A DNA stretch of 39,958 bases from Hyphomicrobiales bacterium (GCA_017305455.1 JAFKKO010000138.1:1-39958); one strand, 5' to 3'. Shown: positions 22,891 to 31,136, counted from the stretch's first letter. Translations and numbers: made by a program. The notes: generated from the sequence alone by a model not told the origin.

Positions 22891-23778
22891 ATGGACTGGG
22901 ATCGGGTTCGAATCTTCCTGGAAGTCGCGCGGACCGGACAAATCCTCGGCGCGGCCAAGCGGCTCGGCATCAATCATGCCACGGTCGGCCGCCAGCTCAC
23001 CGCGCTCGAAAAGGAAATGCGGACCAAGCTGGTCAAGCGCGGCACGACCGGATGCACCCTGACGCGCTCCGGCGAAGCGCTTCTCACCACGGCCGAGCGG
23101 GTTGAATCGGAATTCCTCAAAATCGGCTCGCAACTTGTGGCGACATCCGATCGCGTCACCGGCACGGTGCGCGTCGGCGCGCCTGACGGCATCGGCAATT
23201 ATTTTCTGGCCGAACAGCTCGCCGCGCTCGCCGCCGTCCATCCGGACCTTGTGATCCAGCTTGTGCCGCTACCACGCACGTTCTCGCTATCGAAGCGCGA
23301 GGCCGACATCGTCATCACCATCGAGCCGCCGAAGGAAGGCCGGCTGATCGCGACCAAGCTCACCGACTACACGCTCGGTATTTATGCCTCGCAGCAATAT
23401 CTCGAACGCTCCGCGCCGATCGTGACGCAGGACGACCTGTCCGGCCACTTGCTCGTCACCCAGGTCGCGGACATCATCTACAGCAAGGCACTGGACTATG
23501 CCGTGCACTTCAACACGCTGATGAAGCGCCGTTATGAGTGCGGCAGCGTGGTCGGCCAGATCGAAGCGGTCCGCGCCGGACACGGCATCGGCATCCTTCA
23601 CAACTATGCGGCGCGGCGCTATCCGGAACTGACCCAGTTGCTGCCCGAGATTCAGTTCACCCGAACCTATTGGCTGGTTTCCCACCCCGACACCCACAGC
23701 ACCCGGCGCGTGCGGGAGGTCTACCGCTATATCACGTCGCGGATTCGGGCCGAGCGCCGGCGTTTTATCGCCGAGTAG
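22891..23778 (+). CDS. LysR-family transcriptional regulator downstream of receptor gene
   Basis: The 295-residue protein opens [43 protein letters not shown], the winged helix of the branch of LysR proteins that includes many proteobacterial orphan regulators, and continues with an effector domain ([65 protein letters not shown]). It lies 139 bp after the receptor-channel gene, same strand. Target genes are not evident; neither flank is divergent to it. The start codon sits in the loop of a short 6-bp inverted repeat (22884-22901), which may affect translation. Confidence 0.92.
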   Translation: MDWDRVRIFLEVARTGQILGAAKRLGINHATVGRQLTALEKEMRTKLVKRGTTGCTLTRSGEALLTTAERVESEFLKIGSQLVATSDRVTGTVRVGAPDGIGNYFLAEQLAALAAVHPDLVIQLVPLPRTFSLSKREADIVITIEPPKEGRLIATKLTDYTLGIYASQQYLERSAPIVTQDDLSGHLLVTQVADIIYSKALDYAVHFNTLMKRRYECGSVVGQIEAVRAGHGIGILHNYAARRYPELTQLLPEIQFTRTYWLVSHPDTHSTRRVREVYRYITSRIRAERRRFIAE

Positions 23779-23933
23779 CCGTCCCCTTTTTATGCTGCAT
23801 CTGCACAGTCGCGGCGACCTTTCAACGTCGCACGATGGCCGTTGACAAACCTCAACCACATCATACAATCAAATACAAATATCAGAATATATCTCTGTAT
23901 GGCCTTGGCACTCAGGCCGCTTGCGGGATCACG

Positions 23934-24317
23934 ATGCGCATCAGAAGCTGTCGAAGTATTTTTCCGGGAACCGACTCTCAGACCAGCGATCGCTTCACGA
24001 GGGAGATTACGGCTGACGAGGATCAGTTTGTATCCGCCCTGCGCAAGCTGCGGGCCGATGAGGCCGTCAGCCTCGAAGCTGTCGGCTTTCTGCTTGGCAT
24101 CAATCCGGGACAATTGTCGCGCTATCTGAAAGGCAATTGTTCGACCACCCTCACCAATTATCTGCGGATTGCCCGCGCAATGGGGTACCGCACCCGTATT
24201 GTGTTCGAGAAAGTCGACACCACAGCCGAGACCGATCCGCTGTCGGATCTGAAAATCCTGACCAACCGGGTGCCGCGGCCGCGCAAGGTGGCCGAATCGC
24301 AATCCACGACCGGATGA
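23934..24317 (+). CDS. Small XRE-like helix-turn-helix protein
   Basis: From ATG 23934 the product has 127 residues. A variable N terminus is followed by a helix-turn-helix of Cro/XRE type (DEDQFVSALRKLRADEAVSLEAVGFLLGINPGQLSRYLKGNC) and then LTNYLRIARAMGYRTRIVFEKV, as in antitoxin-like or phage-repressor-like proteins. The tail LTNRVPRPRKVAES is basic. An in-frame ATG at 23835 would extend it through an AT-rich stretch of poor coding character, so the later start is preferred. No toxin partner is visible beside it; the next gene is convergent and encodes a CHAD protein. Function unknown beyond DNA binding. Confidence 0.72.
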   Translation: MRIRSCRSIFPGTDSQTSDRFTREITADEDQFVSALRKLRADEAVSLEAVGFLLGINPGQLSRYLKGNCSTTLTNYLRIARAMGYRTRIVFEKVDTTAETDPLSDLKILTNRVPRPRKVAESQSTTG

Positions 24318-24370
24318 ATCCGGCAGCCCTGCGGGACGTAGGTTACGCAGAGCCTTCACGCGCCCGTCCT

Positions 24371-25324
24371 TCAGGAAAGCTCGATCTCTTCAAACTTCCG
24401 ATAGATTTTCTTCGCACGCTTCAATGAAGCAGCGTTCGCCTTGCGGCGGCCTGCAAACAGGACGCGCCTTAAATCCCGCCAGTCGATCCGGCCATCACCG
24501 GCCGCGGATCGGGAAGAGCCGGATTTGCGCAGCTCCTTGAAAAAATCCTTGTGCGCCTTCCGATCCGTGATCGCGCCAAGCTCGTTCTGCAACAGCCTCA
24601 GCAACTCGCTCATATGCCGGGCATATTTTCCGTTCTCGCCATCGAGAAGCGGAGCGACGAACCCGATTGCATAGCGCATGCGTTTTACCCGCAGACGGAA
24701 TTTATGCAGGTCATCGCGGCTGAGCACATCGACATGCCGCCCCTGCCGCAACTTCCTCATCATCTCCATCACGCCGGCGACAGCCTGACAGGAAGCGGCA
24801 TGAGGACAGGGAATCAGGGTTTTTCCCTCGATCAGACGCCGCTCGATCGTCGCGGCAAAATCCTGAAGGCGACCGGACGCCAGAACCGCGCGGATACGGG
24901 CGTATTCGCGTTCCTGTTCGCGCCGGCACAGCCGCTCAAGCGCGGCGATATCCGGCTCGACGCGCTTGCGGCCGGGAACGCGCGCGATCACGTCCTCAAG
25001 AAAGACATCGATTTCCCGCGCGCGCGACAGTCTGCGGCCGAACCACTTCAACTCCCGGGCCAGCGACGCACGTTCGGATTTCGGAATATTGGCGGCAAAA
25101 AACCGAATGACGGCGTCGAGATGCCGGAACCCCACCCTGACCCGATGCAGAGCCTCCGGATCATCCACCGCGACCCGCGAACGGTGACGCATGATCTGGT
25201 CGAGAGCCGCCCGGCTTGCGGCTTGGAGCACAGCAACCATCGCGGCCGGCCGCGCGCCCGGATGCGACCGCGCGGTCGGAACACCATCATGGTCTGCGGA
25301 TTCGCGCCTCATCTCCCGCTTCAC
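24371..25324 (-). CDS. CHAD domain-containing protein
   Basis: The 317-residue protein is a single CHAD domain: two four-helix bundles rich in conserved histidine, arginine and lysine. Characteristic segments are LHRVRVGFRHLDAVIRFF near residue 60, LKWFGRRLSRAREIDVFLEDV, and LHKFRLRVKRMRYAIGFVAPLL near residue 205. CHAD proteins bind inorganic polyphosphate and often sit on polyphosphate granules; no CYTH triphosphatase domain is fused here. The C-terminal tail is strongly basic. It is convergent with the XRE-like gene and 57 bp downstream of the universal stress gene on the same strand, so the two may share a transcript, which would fit a stress role. Confidence 0.9.
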   Translation of the reverse strand: MKREMRRESADHDGVPTARSHPGARPAAMVAVLQAASRAALDQIMRHRSRVAVDDPEALHRVRVGFRHLDAVIRFFAANIPKSERASLARELKWFGRRLSRAREIDVFLEDVIARVPGRKRVEPDIAALERLCRREQEREYARIRAVLASGRLQDFAATIERRLIEGKTLIPCPHAASCQAVAGVMEMMRKLRQGRHVDVLSRDDLHKFRLRVKRMRYAIGFVAPLLDGENGKYARHMSELLRLLQNELGAITDRKAHKDFFKELRKSGSSRSAAGDGRIDWRDLRRVLFAGRRKANAASLKRAKKIYRKFEEIELS

Positions 25325-25381
25325 CGCAATCTCCGATCAGGACCGATTGCATGGGAAGCCTATCGTGCCGCTTCATCCTGC

Positions 25382-26230
25382 TCAATGCGACAGGAATGTC
25401 GGCACGCTCGGCTTGGTCAGGATAGCCCTTGTCGCGCCGCCCAGAACGAGCTCACGAAGCCGCGAATGACCATAAGCGCCCATCACCAGCATATTCGCAT
25501 CCCTCAGAGCCACCTGAGCGGCGAACACCTCGTCGACACGGCGGCCCGCCGCATCGACCACATCGAGAGACACGTTGACGCCGTGGCCCGCGAGATACTT
25601 CGCCAACTCCGCGCCCGAGCGCTTGGTATCGATCTTCTTCTCGTTGGTGACCGTCAGGATATAAACGCGCTTCGCCTTTTTCAGGATCGGCAATGCATCG
25701 AATACGGCGCGCGAGGAATTGCGGCTGAAATCCCAGGCGACAACGACCGTGTCGAGCCCGACCCGGCGGTTCCATGTCTTGCTCTCTGGCAGCACGATCA
25801 CAGGCCGGCCGGATTCAAAAATCAGGGATTCCGCAAACCAGCTCTCGATGCCGTCCGGCTCCTGAAACGGAATGATGGTCATGTCGCGCAGACGCGCGTA
25901 GTCAATGATAACGCCGGGGACTTCCGACGTCAGGCATTTCTCCGTGATGCAATCCTTCAACACATCTTCGGCACCGGCAAGCTTTTCAAAAGAGCTTAAC
26001 GACTCTTTCACATTCGTCGCGCTTTTCTTCGCTTCGTTTGCGACCATCGCCGACACGTTGAGCAGCGAGCTTCCAAGCGGACTTGAGGGCACAGACACCC
26101 TGACCTCGCAGGCCAGAGCGGAGATTTTTGATTCAAGAGCCACGGCAAGTGCCACGGCATCCTCGATCGCTGTCGTCTTGGTCGACTCCGGATAGGTCGT
26201 CAGCGACAGCAGAATATCTTCGAACGCCAT
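25382..26230 (-). CDS. Universal stress protein, two-domain
   Basis: From ATG 26230 (MAFEDILLSLTTYPES) the product has 282 residues; GGAGAG lies 6 nt upstream, and longer frames add an unlikely leader. It consists of two UspA-type alpha/beta domains. The C-terminal one (about 155-282) carries the ATP-binding signature GAYGHSRLRELVLGGATR, matching G-2x-G-9x-G-S/T. The N-terminal one lacks it and is probably degenerate, ending in the RPVIVLPE strand. Tandem Usp proteins act in stress survival and some bind ATP or nucleotides; client or ligand cannot be told. The gene is divergent from a small unknown gene at 26428 and has the CHAD gene downstream. Confidence 0.9.
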   Translation of the reverse strand: MAFEDILLSLTTYPESTKTTAIEDAVALAVALESKISALACEVRVSVPSSPLGSSLLNVSAMVANEAKKSATNVKESLSSFEKLAGAEDVLKDCITEKCLTSEVPGVIIDYARLRDMTIIPFQEPDGIESWFAESLIFESGRPVIVLPESKTWNRRVGLDTVVVAWDFSRNSSRAVFDALPILKKAKRVYILTVTNEKKIDTKRSGAELAKYLAGHGVNVSLDVVDAAGRRVDEVFAAQVALRDANMLVMGAYGHSRLRELVLGGATRAILTKPSVPTFLSH

Positions 26231-26371
26231 CATGCTCTCCATGCAAAAGACAGGTGGATCGTTTCTATCGCTACCCCAGAGAGCCGGCTTGATACAACGC
26301 AAGCTCTGTTTTCAGGAAACTGCGTCATAGTGTCTGGACGTCGGGACGCCTGATCAATGAACCGGACTCTC

Positions 26372-26399
26372 TTGCCAATATTCCGCGACGGCATATCTT
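26372..26399 (+). promoter_or_regulatory. Candidate sigma-70-type promoter for the 26428 gene
   Basis: TTGCCA at 26372-26377 and TATCTT at 26394-26399 are spaced by 16 bp and lie 28 bp before the start at 26428. AGGAGG at 26408-26413 follows but is 14 nt from the ATG, longer than usual. Confidence 0.4.
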
Positions 26400-26427
26400 A
26401 AGTTGTCAGGAGGCTTGATAAAGCAAG

Positions 26428-26631
26428 ATGAAACAATCGGATATCTTCAGGGAGAACGCCGAAAACTGTTTGCGCCTGAGCGAAGCCGCCAAGGACGACC
26501 CGACCCATAACCGCTACAAGCGGATGGCGGCGGCGTGGCTCGCGCTTGCGAAGGAGCAGGACTGGCTCGACGGCGAGATGCCACCGGGAGCCGTCACCGC
26601 ATTCGCCGCCAGCGGCGCGCCGGGACGATGA
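26428..26631 (+). CDS. Small hypothetical protein (67 residues)
   Basis: The product is MKQSDIFRENAENCLRLSEA at the N terminus, then a basic amphipathic helix KRMAAAWLALAKEQDWLDGE and an alanine-rich tail. The pattern (NAENCLRLSEAA, then RYKRMAAAWLALA-EQ) resembles small helical proteins common as hypothetical genes in Bradyrhizobium-like genomes; that recognition is only general. It has a possible promoter at 26372-26399 and a ribosome site with long spacing. It stands alone between the divergent stress-protein gene and the dyad-controlled small-gene cluster. No function can be assigned. Confidence 0.7.
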   Translation: MKQSDIFRENAENCLRLSEAAKDDPTHNRYKRMAAAWLALAKEQDWLDGEMPPGAVTAFAASGAPGR

Positions 26632-26791
26632 CGGCCGGTCGCCGGCCTTCATGACATCAGTATTAACTCTACATTACGTGTCATCTTTCCGCTTGCGGAC
26701 GGCTGGCCTTCCCGGAGCAGGGCGCTAAGCGCCGCCGGCGCAACCCTCCGCGACAATCGCCGCTATCCCCGGATGCTTTCCGCTTGCATGC

Positions 26792-26830
26792 CTCCCTAAA
26801 AGATGTATATTAAATGTATCTTTTAGGGAG
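26792..26830. promoter_or_regulatory. 39-bp dyad with 13-bp perfect arms over promoter and ribosome site
   Basis: CTCCCTAAAAGAT (26792-26804) and its exact complement ATCTTTTAGGGAG (26818-26830) flank a 13-nt AT-rich centre. The right arm contains the ribosome site AGGGAG of the next gene. TTGCAT (26784-26789) and TATATT (26806-26811), 16 bp apart, would put a -10 element in the centre. So this is either a regulator-binding operator straddling the -10, or, if transcription starts upstream, an RNA hairpin that hides the ribosome site. Confidence 0.7.
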
Positions 26831-26836
26831 ATGGAC

Positions 26837-27364
26837 ATGCTGCAGCCGGTTCTCAACACATCCCCGCCGCCTCCGGTATGGGCTCTGGTTCAGAATTCCC
26901 GGCCGGGACAACCGCCGCAAGCCGCCACTCCGCTGGAGGCGACGCACCAGGCCGCCATCGCACCGACCGAGATCGCCTTCACGGTCGTCGCGGCATTGCG
27001 CGCGCATCCGCATCTCAGCAACGTTCTCACCCATATCTCGCGCGGCAATTGGGAGCAGATCGAGCAGGCGTTCGGCGCCATTCTCAATCCGGATACGCAC
27101 TCCACCGCACTGTCCGCGCTGGCGCGCAACATCGTCGATCTCATGTGCGCCGATCGCGGCGTCACCGGTCGCATCTTCAAGCCGTATTATCAGGAATTGC
27201 TGTCGGCAATTCTCGGCAAAGTCCTCGCGCGCCGTCTGATCGTCAACATCACCTCGCTCTTTACCGAGCTGGAACGCGCAGCCGCGCAAGCGGCGCTCGC
27301 CACCGCGACGCAGGTCTCGCAGAGCGCCGACGCTCAACCGCATCAGGCTGGGTCGACAAACTGA
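26837..27364 (+). CDS. Protein of unknown function, first gene of small cluster
   Basis: From ATG 26837 (second of two close ATGs; 6 nt after AGGGAG) the product has 175 residues. A proline-rich N-terminal 35 residues precede a compact, mostly helical region: IAFTVVAALRAHPHLSNVL, SRGNWEQIEQAFGAILNP, TALSALARNIVDLM, FKPYYQELLSAILGKVLARRL, then an amphipathic helix LFTELERAAAQAALATATQ. No signal peptide, membrane segment or catalytic motif is visible. I do not recognise the family. Codon use is regular for the genome. It is preceded by the 39-bp dyad and followed after 25 bp by two further small genes, which suggests a shared, tightly controlled transcript. Confidence 0.7.
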   Translation: MLQPVLNTSPPPPVWALVQNSRPGQPPQAATPLEATHQAAIAPTEIAFTVVAALRAHPHLSNVLTHISRGNWEQIEQAFGAILNPDTHSTALSALARNIVDLMCADRGVTGRIFKPYYQELLSAILGKVLARRLIVNITSLFTELERAAAQAALATATQVSQSADAQPHQAGSTN

Positions 27365-27389
27365 CCCTGCCGCATCTACGGAGACGAAC

Positions 27390-27632
27390 ATGGTGCCGCA
27401 GTTTCCCCCTCTCCTTTTAAAACTGCACAACGCCGTGTTCGCCTCCGGCCCGTCTCTTGCGCAGGACGAGGCGCCTTGCAACGTGACGCGCGCCGATCGG
27501 CTCGAAGTCATGACGATCGCGGCCACTCAGGGAAATACCGAATGTCTCCCCTTCGTGATGATGATCCTGGAGCGCAACGAAGGATCCGAACCGCGAAATC
27601 CGGATGGAAACCGCCATGCTGAACTCATATGA
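27390..27632 (+). CDS. Small protein of unknown function, second gene of cluster
   Basis: The 80-residue product starts at an ATG with GGAG 8 nt upstream, 25 bp after the previous gene. It opens MVPQFPPLLLKLHNAVFASG, continues with a strand/helix LEVMTIAATQGNTECLPFVMMIL, and ends in a polar tail. Two cysteines are present. No family is recognised. Its end overlaps the start of the next gene by 29 bp in another frame, typical of coupled small genes. Confidence rests on ribosome site and placement rather than homology; it might still be a chance ORF. Confidence 0.5.
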   Translation: MVPQFPPLLLKLHNAVFASGPSLAQDEAPCNVTRADRLEVMTIAATQGNTECLPFVMMILERNEGSEPRNPDGNRHAELI

Positions 27633-27849
27633 TCATGTTTGTCCGAAAGACGAAGCCGAGCGCGTCTATTTCGAGGCGCTGATCCGCGACGATTATGAAT
27701 ATTGTCATCCGGACGACACGTTCGACGATATGAAGCGGCGGGCGGCGTTCTCCCGCGAGGACAAGGGAATTTATCGCGACTGGCTCGCCTTGGCCGCGGC
27801 ACGAGCCAATGCCATCGCGGCCACACCATTTCTGATGGCCGCGGAATAA
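27604..27849 (+). CDS. Small acidic protein of unknown function, third gene of cluster
   Basis: The 81-residue product (77 if ATG 27616, MLNSYDHV, is the start, preceded by GGATGG) is acidic and aromatic: CPKDEAERVYFEALIRDDYE, then HPDDTFDDMKRRAAFSREDKG and YRDWLALAAARANAIAA. It looks like a helical soluble protein, and codon bias is convincing. Similar short proteins appear as conserved hypotheticals in rhizobia, though I cannot name a family. It overlaps the 27390 gene and closes the cluster; about 260 bp without a credible gene follow before the ModE-like gene. Confidence 0.65.
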   Translation: METAMLNSYDHVCPKDEAERVYFEALIRDDYEYCHPDDTFDDMKRRAAFSREDKGIYRDWLALAAARANAIAATPFLMAAE

Positions 27850-28109
27850 TTGTGCGGCATTCGCGCTCCGACGTCCGCGGCGAACGACCTTGCCGACGGG
27901 CGGATGTGCCAGACGATCCGGCATGCCTGCCGTTTCCAGCTATGTCCGCCATTGCAGGTCACGGCATGAGACCCGGACGCATGACGCTCAGCGCCATTCC
28001 CAGCCGGGCGGCCGGTAAGCGCGGCACATCGCGAGTGCGGGCAGCAGCATGCCGCCGCGAACTTCTCCGCCGCCATGCGTTCACCAAGGACGACGCAGAG
28101 CGCCGGAAT

Positions 28110-28523
28110 TCAGGATGCCTTGCCCCGCGCCGCCTTCTTGCGAGGCCGCGCAAGATTGATCTTCAGCACCTTGAGGCGCTGACGGGCCGCGTTCTCGGCC
28201 GCCGTCTCGATCTCGCGGTACTGATCAACAAGAAGAGCGCCAAAACGCGTGAGCGCAGCGCCACCGCCATGCTTGCCGCCAACCTGACGTTCGACCGCAG
28301 TCTGGTTGCAGATCCTGTTGATCTCATCAACCAGATCCCAGGCTCTTTTGTAGGACATGCCGAGCGCGCGGCCTGCCGCGGAAATCGAGCCGCAGCTTTG
28401 GATGCTTTCGAGAAGCTGGATTTTTCCAGGGCCGATACGTTCGCCAGGATTGAGATCGATACGAATGCTTAAAGACGGAAATGACCTTGAGGCCGGCTTT
28501 TTCATTAACTTGCCCATCGCCAT
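28110..28523 (-). CDS. ModE-like winged-helix regulator without molybdate-binding domain
   Basis: The start is uncertain: ATG at 28523, 28517 or 28505; the longest gives 137 residues. The core is the ModE/LysR-like N-terminal domain: LSIRIDLNPGERIGPGKIQLLESIQSCGSISAAGRALGMSYKRAWDLVDEINR, then the wing VGGKHGGGAALTRFGALLVDQYREIE. The sequence IGPGKIQLLESI...GSISAAGRALGMSYKRAWDLVD is diagnostic for this family. The C-terminal di-MOP molybdate-binding domains of full ModE are absent; the chain ends in a basic tail RPRKKAARGKA. Such short forms exist and may sense metal or oxyanion status through partners. It diverges from the DUF364 gene across a palindrome at 28641-28659. Confidence 0.85.
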   Translation of the reverse strand: MAMGKLMKKPASRSFPSLSIRIDLNPGERIGPGKIQLLESIQSCGSISAAGRALGMSYKRAWDLVDEINRICNQTAVERQVGGKHGGGAALTRFGALLVDQYREIETAAENAARQRLKVLKINLARPRKKAARGKAS

Positions 28524-28640
28524 TTGCCGAGCAGCCAAAACAGCACAATATCTTACGGGACATATTCCCGATTCCGGCAACATTAGCCGCCAACGCTCTC
28601 TAAATCCACCTGTATTCCACCACCGCAAAAAATACAGCGT

Positions 28641-28659
28641 ATGGTATCGAACATACCAT
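28641..28659. promoter_or_regulatory. Palindrome between ModE-like and DUF364 genes
   Basis: ATGGTAT-CGAAC-ATACCAT is a perfect 7-bp inverted repeat with a 5-nt spacer, nearly midway between the two divergent starts (about 110 bp from each). The CG pairs just outside the arms recall the general form of ModE sites, but the core differs from the E. coli consensus as I remember it. Confidence 0.6.
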
Positions 28660-28769
28660 CGATTTGAGCGAAATCATCCCCCTCCGCACAATATCGGCTG
28701 CAATATCACCGGTGCGGACCTGAGCGATCGTGCGCCGACTCGTCCGCTCCAACAAAGGCATCCGTCATC

Positions 28770-29642
28770 ATGAGTCGCATTCTCAATCAAACAATCGAGA
28801 TTATTCGCGAACAGCTCGGCAGCGAACTCCAGACCATCCGTGTCGAGCGCGCCGTGGTCGGCCTGTTCTTCACCGGCGTCAAGCTCTCGACGGGCCAGAC
28901 CGGCGCATGCGCGACGCCGGTCAAGGAAATCCCCGAAGCGGTCTGCTGTCCGAGCTCGGCGATGGCGATGCCGTTTCCGGGCAAGCTGCGCGGCAGCCAT
29001 GCCGACCGCCTGCTCGAAGAAGCGCTCTGGCAGACCGGCATTCGCCGCGCCATCGGCATCGCGGCGCTGAACGCGCTGGCGCAGCTCGCCGCGGAACGGC
29101 GCCATCAGCAGCCGTTCGATATCGTCGACGATCTCGATGCCTTCGCCGGCGCCAATGTGACGCCGGACGACAAGGTCGTGGTGGTCGGCGCCTTCACCCC
29201 ATTCCTGCGCGAACTGCGCAAGATCGGCGCGACGCACTGGGTGCTCGAAAAGGACCCGAGCACGCTCAAGCCGCACGAGATGCCGCACTACCGCCCGGCC
29301 GAGATGGCGCCGCAGATCGTGCCGCAGGCGGACGTGCTGTTCATCACCGGCACCACGGTGCTGAACGACACGCTCGACGATCTGCTTGCGCTCGCGCCGT
29401 CCTCGGCCCGCGTCGTGGTGGTCGGACCGACCGTAACCATGGTGCCGGATGCCTTCTTCGAGGCAGGGTGCGATGTGCTCGGCACCATCCGGATCACCGA
29501 GCCGGATCAGTTTCTCGACGTGCTCGCCGAGGGCGGCTCCGGTTATCATTTCTTCGGCAAGTCGGCGCGGAAAATCCTGCTGCGCAGGCAGGCGTTCGCA
29601 CGCAAGCCGAAGCCGCAACAGGTCTCGCTCGCACATTCCTGA
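28770..29642 (+). CDS. DUF364 family protein (putative heavy-metal chelation domain)
   Basis: The 290-residue protein belongs to the DUF4213/DUF364 family: an N-terminal enolase-like-fold domain (VERAVVGLFFTGVKLSTG, GACATPVKEIPEAVCCPSSAM, RRAIGIAALNALAQLA) and a C-terminal Rossmann-like domain (DDKVVVVGAFTPFLRELRK, WVLEKDPST, ADVLFITGTTVLNDTLDDLL, VVVGPTVTMVPDAFFEAGCDVLGTIRI). A structure from this family led to a proposed role in metal chelation or cofactor handling, unproven. The cysteine cluster ACATPVKEIPEAVCC may bind metal. Divergence from a ModE-like regulator suggests a link to molybdenum or another metal. No strong ribosome site precedes the ATG. Confidence 0.87.
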   Translation: MSRILNQTIEIIREQLGSELQTIRVERAVVGLFFTGVKLSTGQTGACATPVKEIPEAVCCPSSAMAMPFPGKLRGSHADRLLEEALWQTGIRRAIGIAALNALAQLAAERRHQQPFDIVDDLDAFAGANVTPDDKVVVVGAFTPFLRELRKIGATHWVLEKDPSTLKPHEMPHYRPAEMAPQIVPQADVLFITGTTVLNDTLDDLLALAPSSARVVVVGPTVTMVPDAFFEAGCDVLGTIRITEPDQFLDVLAEGGSGYHFFGKSARKILLRRQAFARKPKPQQVSLAHS

Positions 29643-29687
29643 TGGCGTGCGCTGTGGTTGCGATGTGACGCACCGTGCCGGAGCGCT

Positions 29688-31136
29688 CTAGCCTCCCCAC
29701 GGAAGCGAAAACGTCTTGACGTTGGTGTAGGATTTCATCGCCTCAACGATGCCTTCCTTGGCGCCGTTTCCGGAATCCTTGATGCCGCCGAACGGCGACA
29801 TTTCGGTGCGATAGCCCGGCACTTCCCAGATATTGACCGTCCCGACCTTGAGCTCCTCGATCAATCGCGTCGCATGATCGAGACGATTGGTGCAGACCCC
29901 GGATGACAGTCCGAAGGCCGTGCCGTTCGAGGTCTCGATCAGCTCATCAATTCCCCGGCAGCGAATGACGGGAATGACAGGCCCGAAGGTTTCCTCGCGC
30001 ACGAGTTCGGATGTCGGATCGACATGATCGATGACCACCGGCGGAAACAACGCTCCGTTGCGGCCGGGATAATAGAGGACCTTCGCTCCCCTCTCCTGCG
30101 CATCTAGCACCCGGCGGTCGAACATCTCCGCCGCCCGCGCATCGATCACCGTTCCGAGGTCGATCTGCGGGTCCATCGGATCGCCGAACGTGATCGCTTT
30201 CGCCCGTTGCAGAACATGGCCGACGAATTCATCGGCGATGCTGTCATCCACCAGAATCCGTTTCACCGCCGTGCAGCGCTGACCGGAATTTCGCGTTGCT
30301 CCGGTGACCGCGAGCGCCGCCGCGCGTTCGATATCGGGGCCTGACAGGTCCGGAAGAACGATCAGCGGATCGTTGCCGCCGAGCTCCAGCACCGTCCGCT
30401 TGTATCCCGCCTTCTGCGCGACGAGCTTGCCGACCCGAACGCCGCCGGTGAAGGTGACAAGCTCGATATTCCCGTTGGTCACCATCTCATCGCCAATGTC
30501 CTCCGGCAGACCGGTGACGACGGACAGCATCTGCGGCGGCAGGCCCGATTCATACAAGAGGTCGGCCAGAACAAGAGCCGTCAGCGGCGTCTTCTCGGTC
30601 GGCTTGCAGACGATGCAGTTGTTGGTCGCGATCGCCGGCGCGATCTTGTGCGCCACCATGTTCAGCGGGTGGTTGAACGGCGTGATCGCCGAGATCGCGC
30701 GCAGCGGCTCGCGTTTGGTGAAAATGCGCCGTGCCTGGCCGTGATGAGTGAGATCGCAGGCAAACGCCTCGCCATCGTCCATGAGGCACATCTGGCCGGC
30801 CAGCGAGAACACATCGCGGGCCCGCCCGCATTCGTAAAGCGAGTCCTTTCGGGAAACCCCCAGCTCCAGGGTGATGGTGGCGGAGATCGCCTCCCTTCGC
30901 TCCCAGATCAGCTCCGACGCTTTCAGCAGAATCTGTTGCCGCTGATAGCGGCTGAGCCGGGGTCGATAGTTCGCCGCGATGTCGAATGCCTCTTGCACAT
31001 GCGCGGCCGTGCCCGCCGGCACCGTACCGATCACCTCGTCGGTGTAGGGATATCGGACCTCTATGACGTCGCTTGCGGACACCTTGCGGCCGGCAATTCG
31101 CATCGGCTGTGCGTTGACGTTCGATTTTGTGAGCAT
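29688..31136 (-). CDS. Aldehyde dehydrogenase, phosphonoacetaldehyde dehydrogenase (PhnY)-like
   Basis: The 482-residue enzyme has all ALDH signatures: [14 protein letters not shown], catalytic-side [13 protein letters not shown] with the glutamate, and [14 protein letters not shown] with the nucleophilic cysteine, plus [11 protein letters not shown] and the C-terminal [12 protein letters not shown]. The C-terminal stretch [19 protein letters not shown] and final [14 protein letters not shown] match PhnY of phosphonate catabolism, which oxidises phosphonoacetaldehyde to phosphonoacetate. No phn transaminase or hydrolase gene is adjacent, so the substrate may differ (for example a sulfo- or other short aldehyde). 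It is convergent with DUF364, 45 bp apart, and divergent from the EamA gene. Confidence 0.82.
   Translation of the reverse strand: MLTKSNVNAQPMRIAGRKVSASDVIEVRYPYTDEVIGTVPAGTAAHVQEAFDIAANYRPRLSRYQRQQILLKASELIWERREAISATITLELGVSRKDSLYECGRARDVFSLAGQMCLMDDGEAFACDLTHHGQARRIFTKREPLRAISAITPFNHPLNMVAHKIAPAIATNNCIVCKPTEKTPLTALVLADLLYESGLPPQMLSVVTGLPEDIGDEMVTNGNIELVTFTGGVRVGKLVAQKAGYKRTVLELGGNDPLIVLPDLSGPDIERAAALAVTGATRNSGQRCTAVKRILVDDSIADEFVGHVLQRAKAITFGDPMDPQIDLGTVIDARAAEMFDRRVLDAQERGAKVLYYPGRNGALFPPVVIDHVDPTSELVREETFGPVIPVIRCRGIDELIETSNGTAFGLSSGVCTNRLDHATRLIEELKVGTVNIWEVPGYRTEMSPFGGIKDSGNGAKEGIVEAMKSYTNVKTFSLPWGG

Noticed and set aside
26645-26695. ATGACA ... TGTCAT spaced inverted repeat
   Set aside because: Six-base arms with a spacer over 20 bp are expected by chance; no promoter or gene start fits it.
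27702-28472. 256-codon plus-strand frame across the end of the small-gene cluster and the ModE-like gene
   Set aside because: It overlaps two better-supported genes, one antisense, and its product is arginine-rich and featureless.
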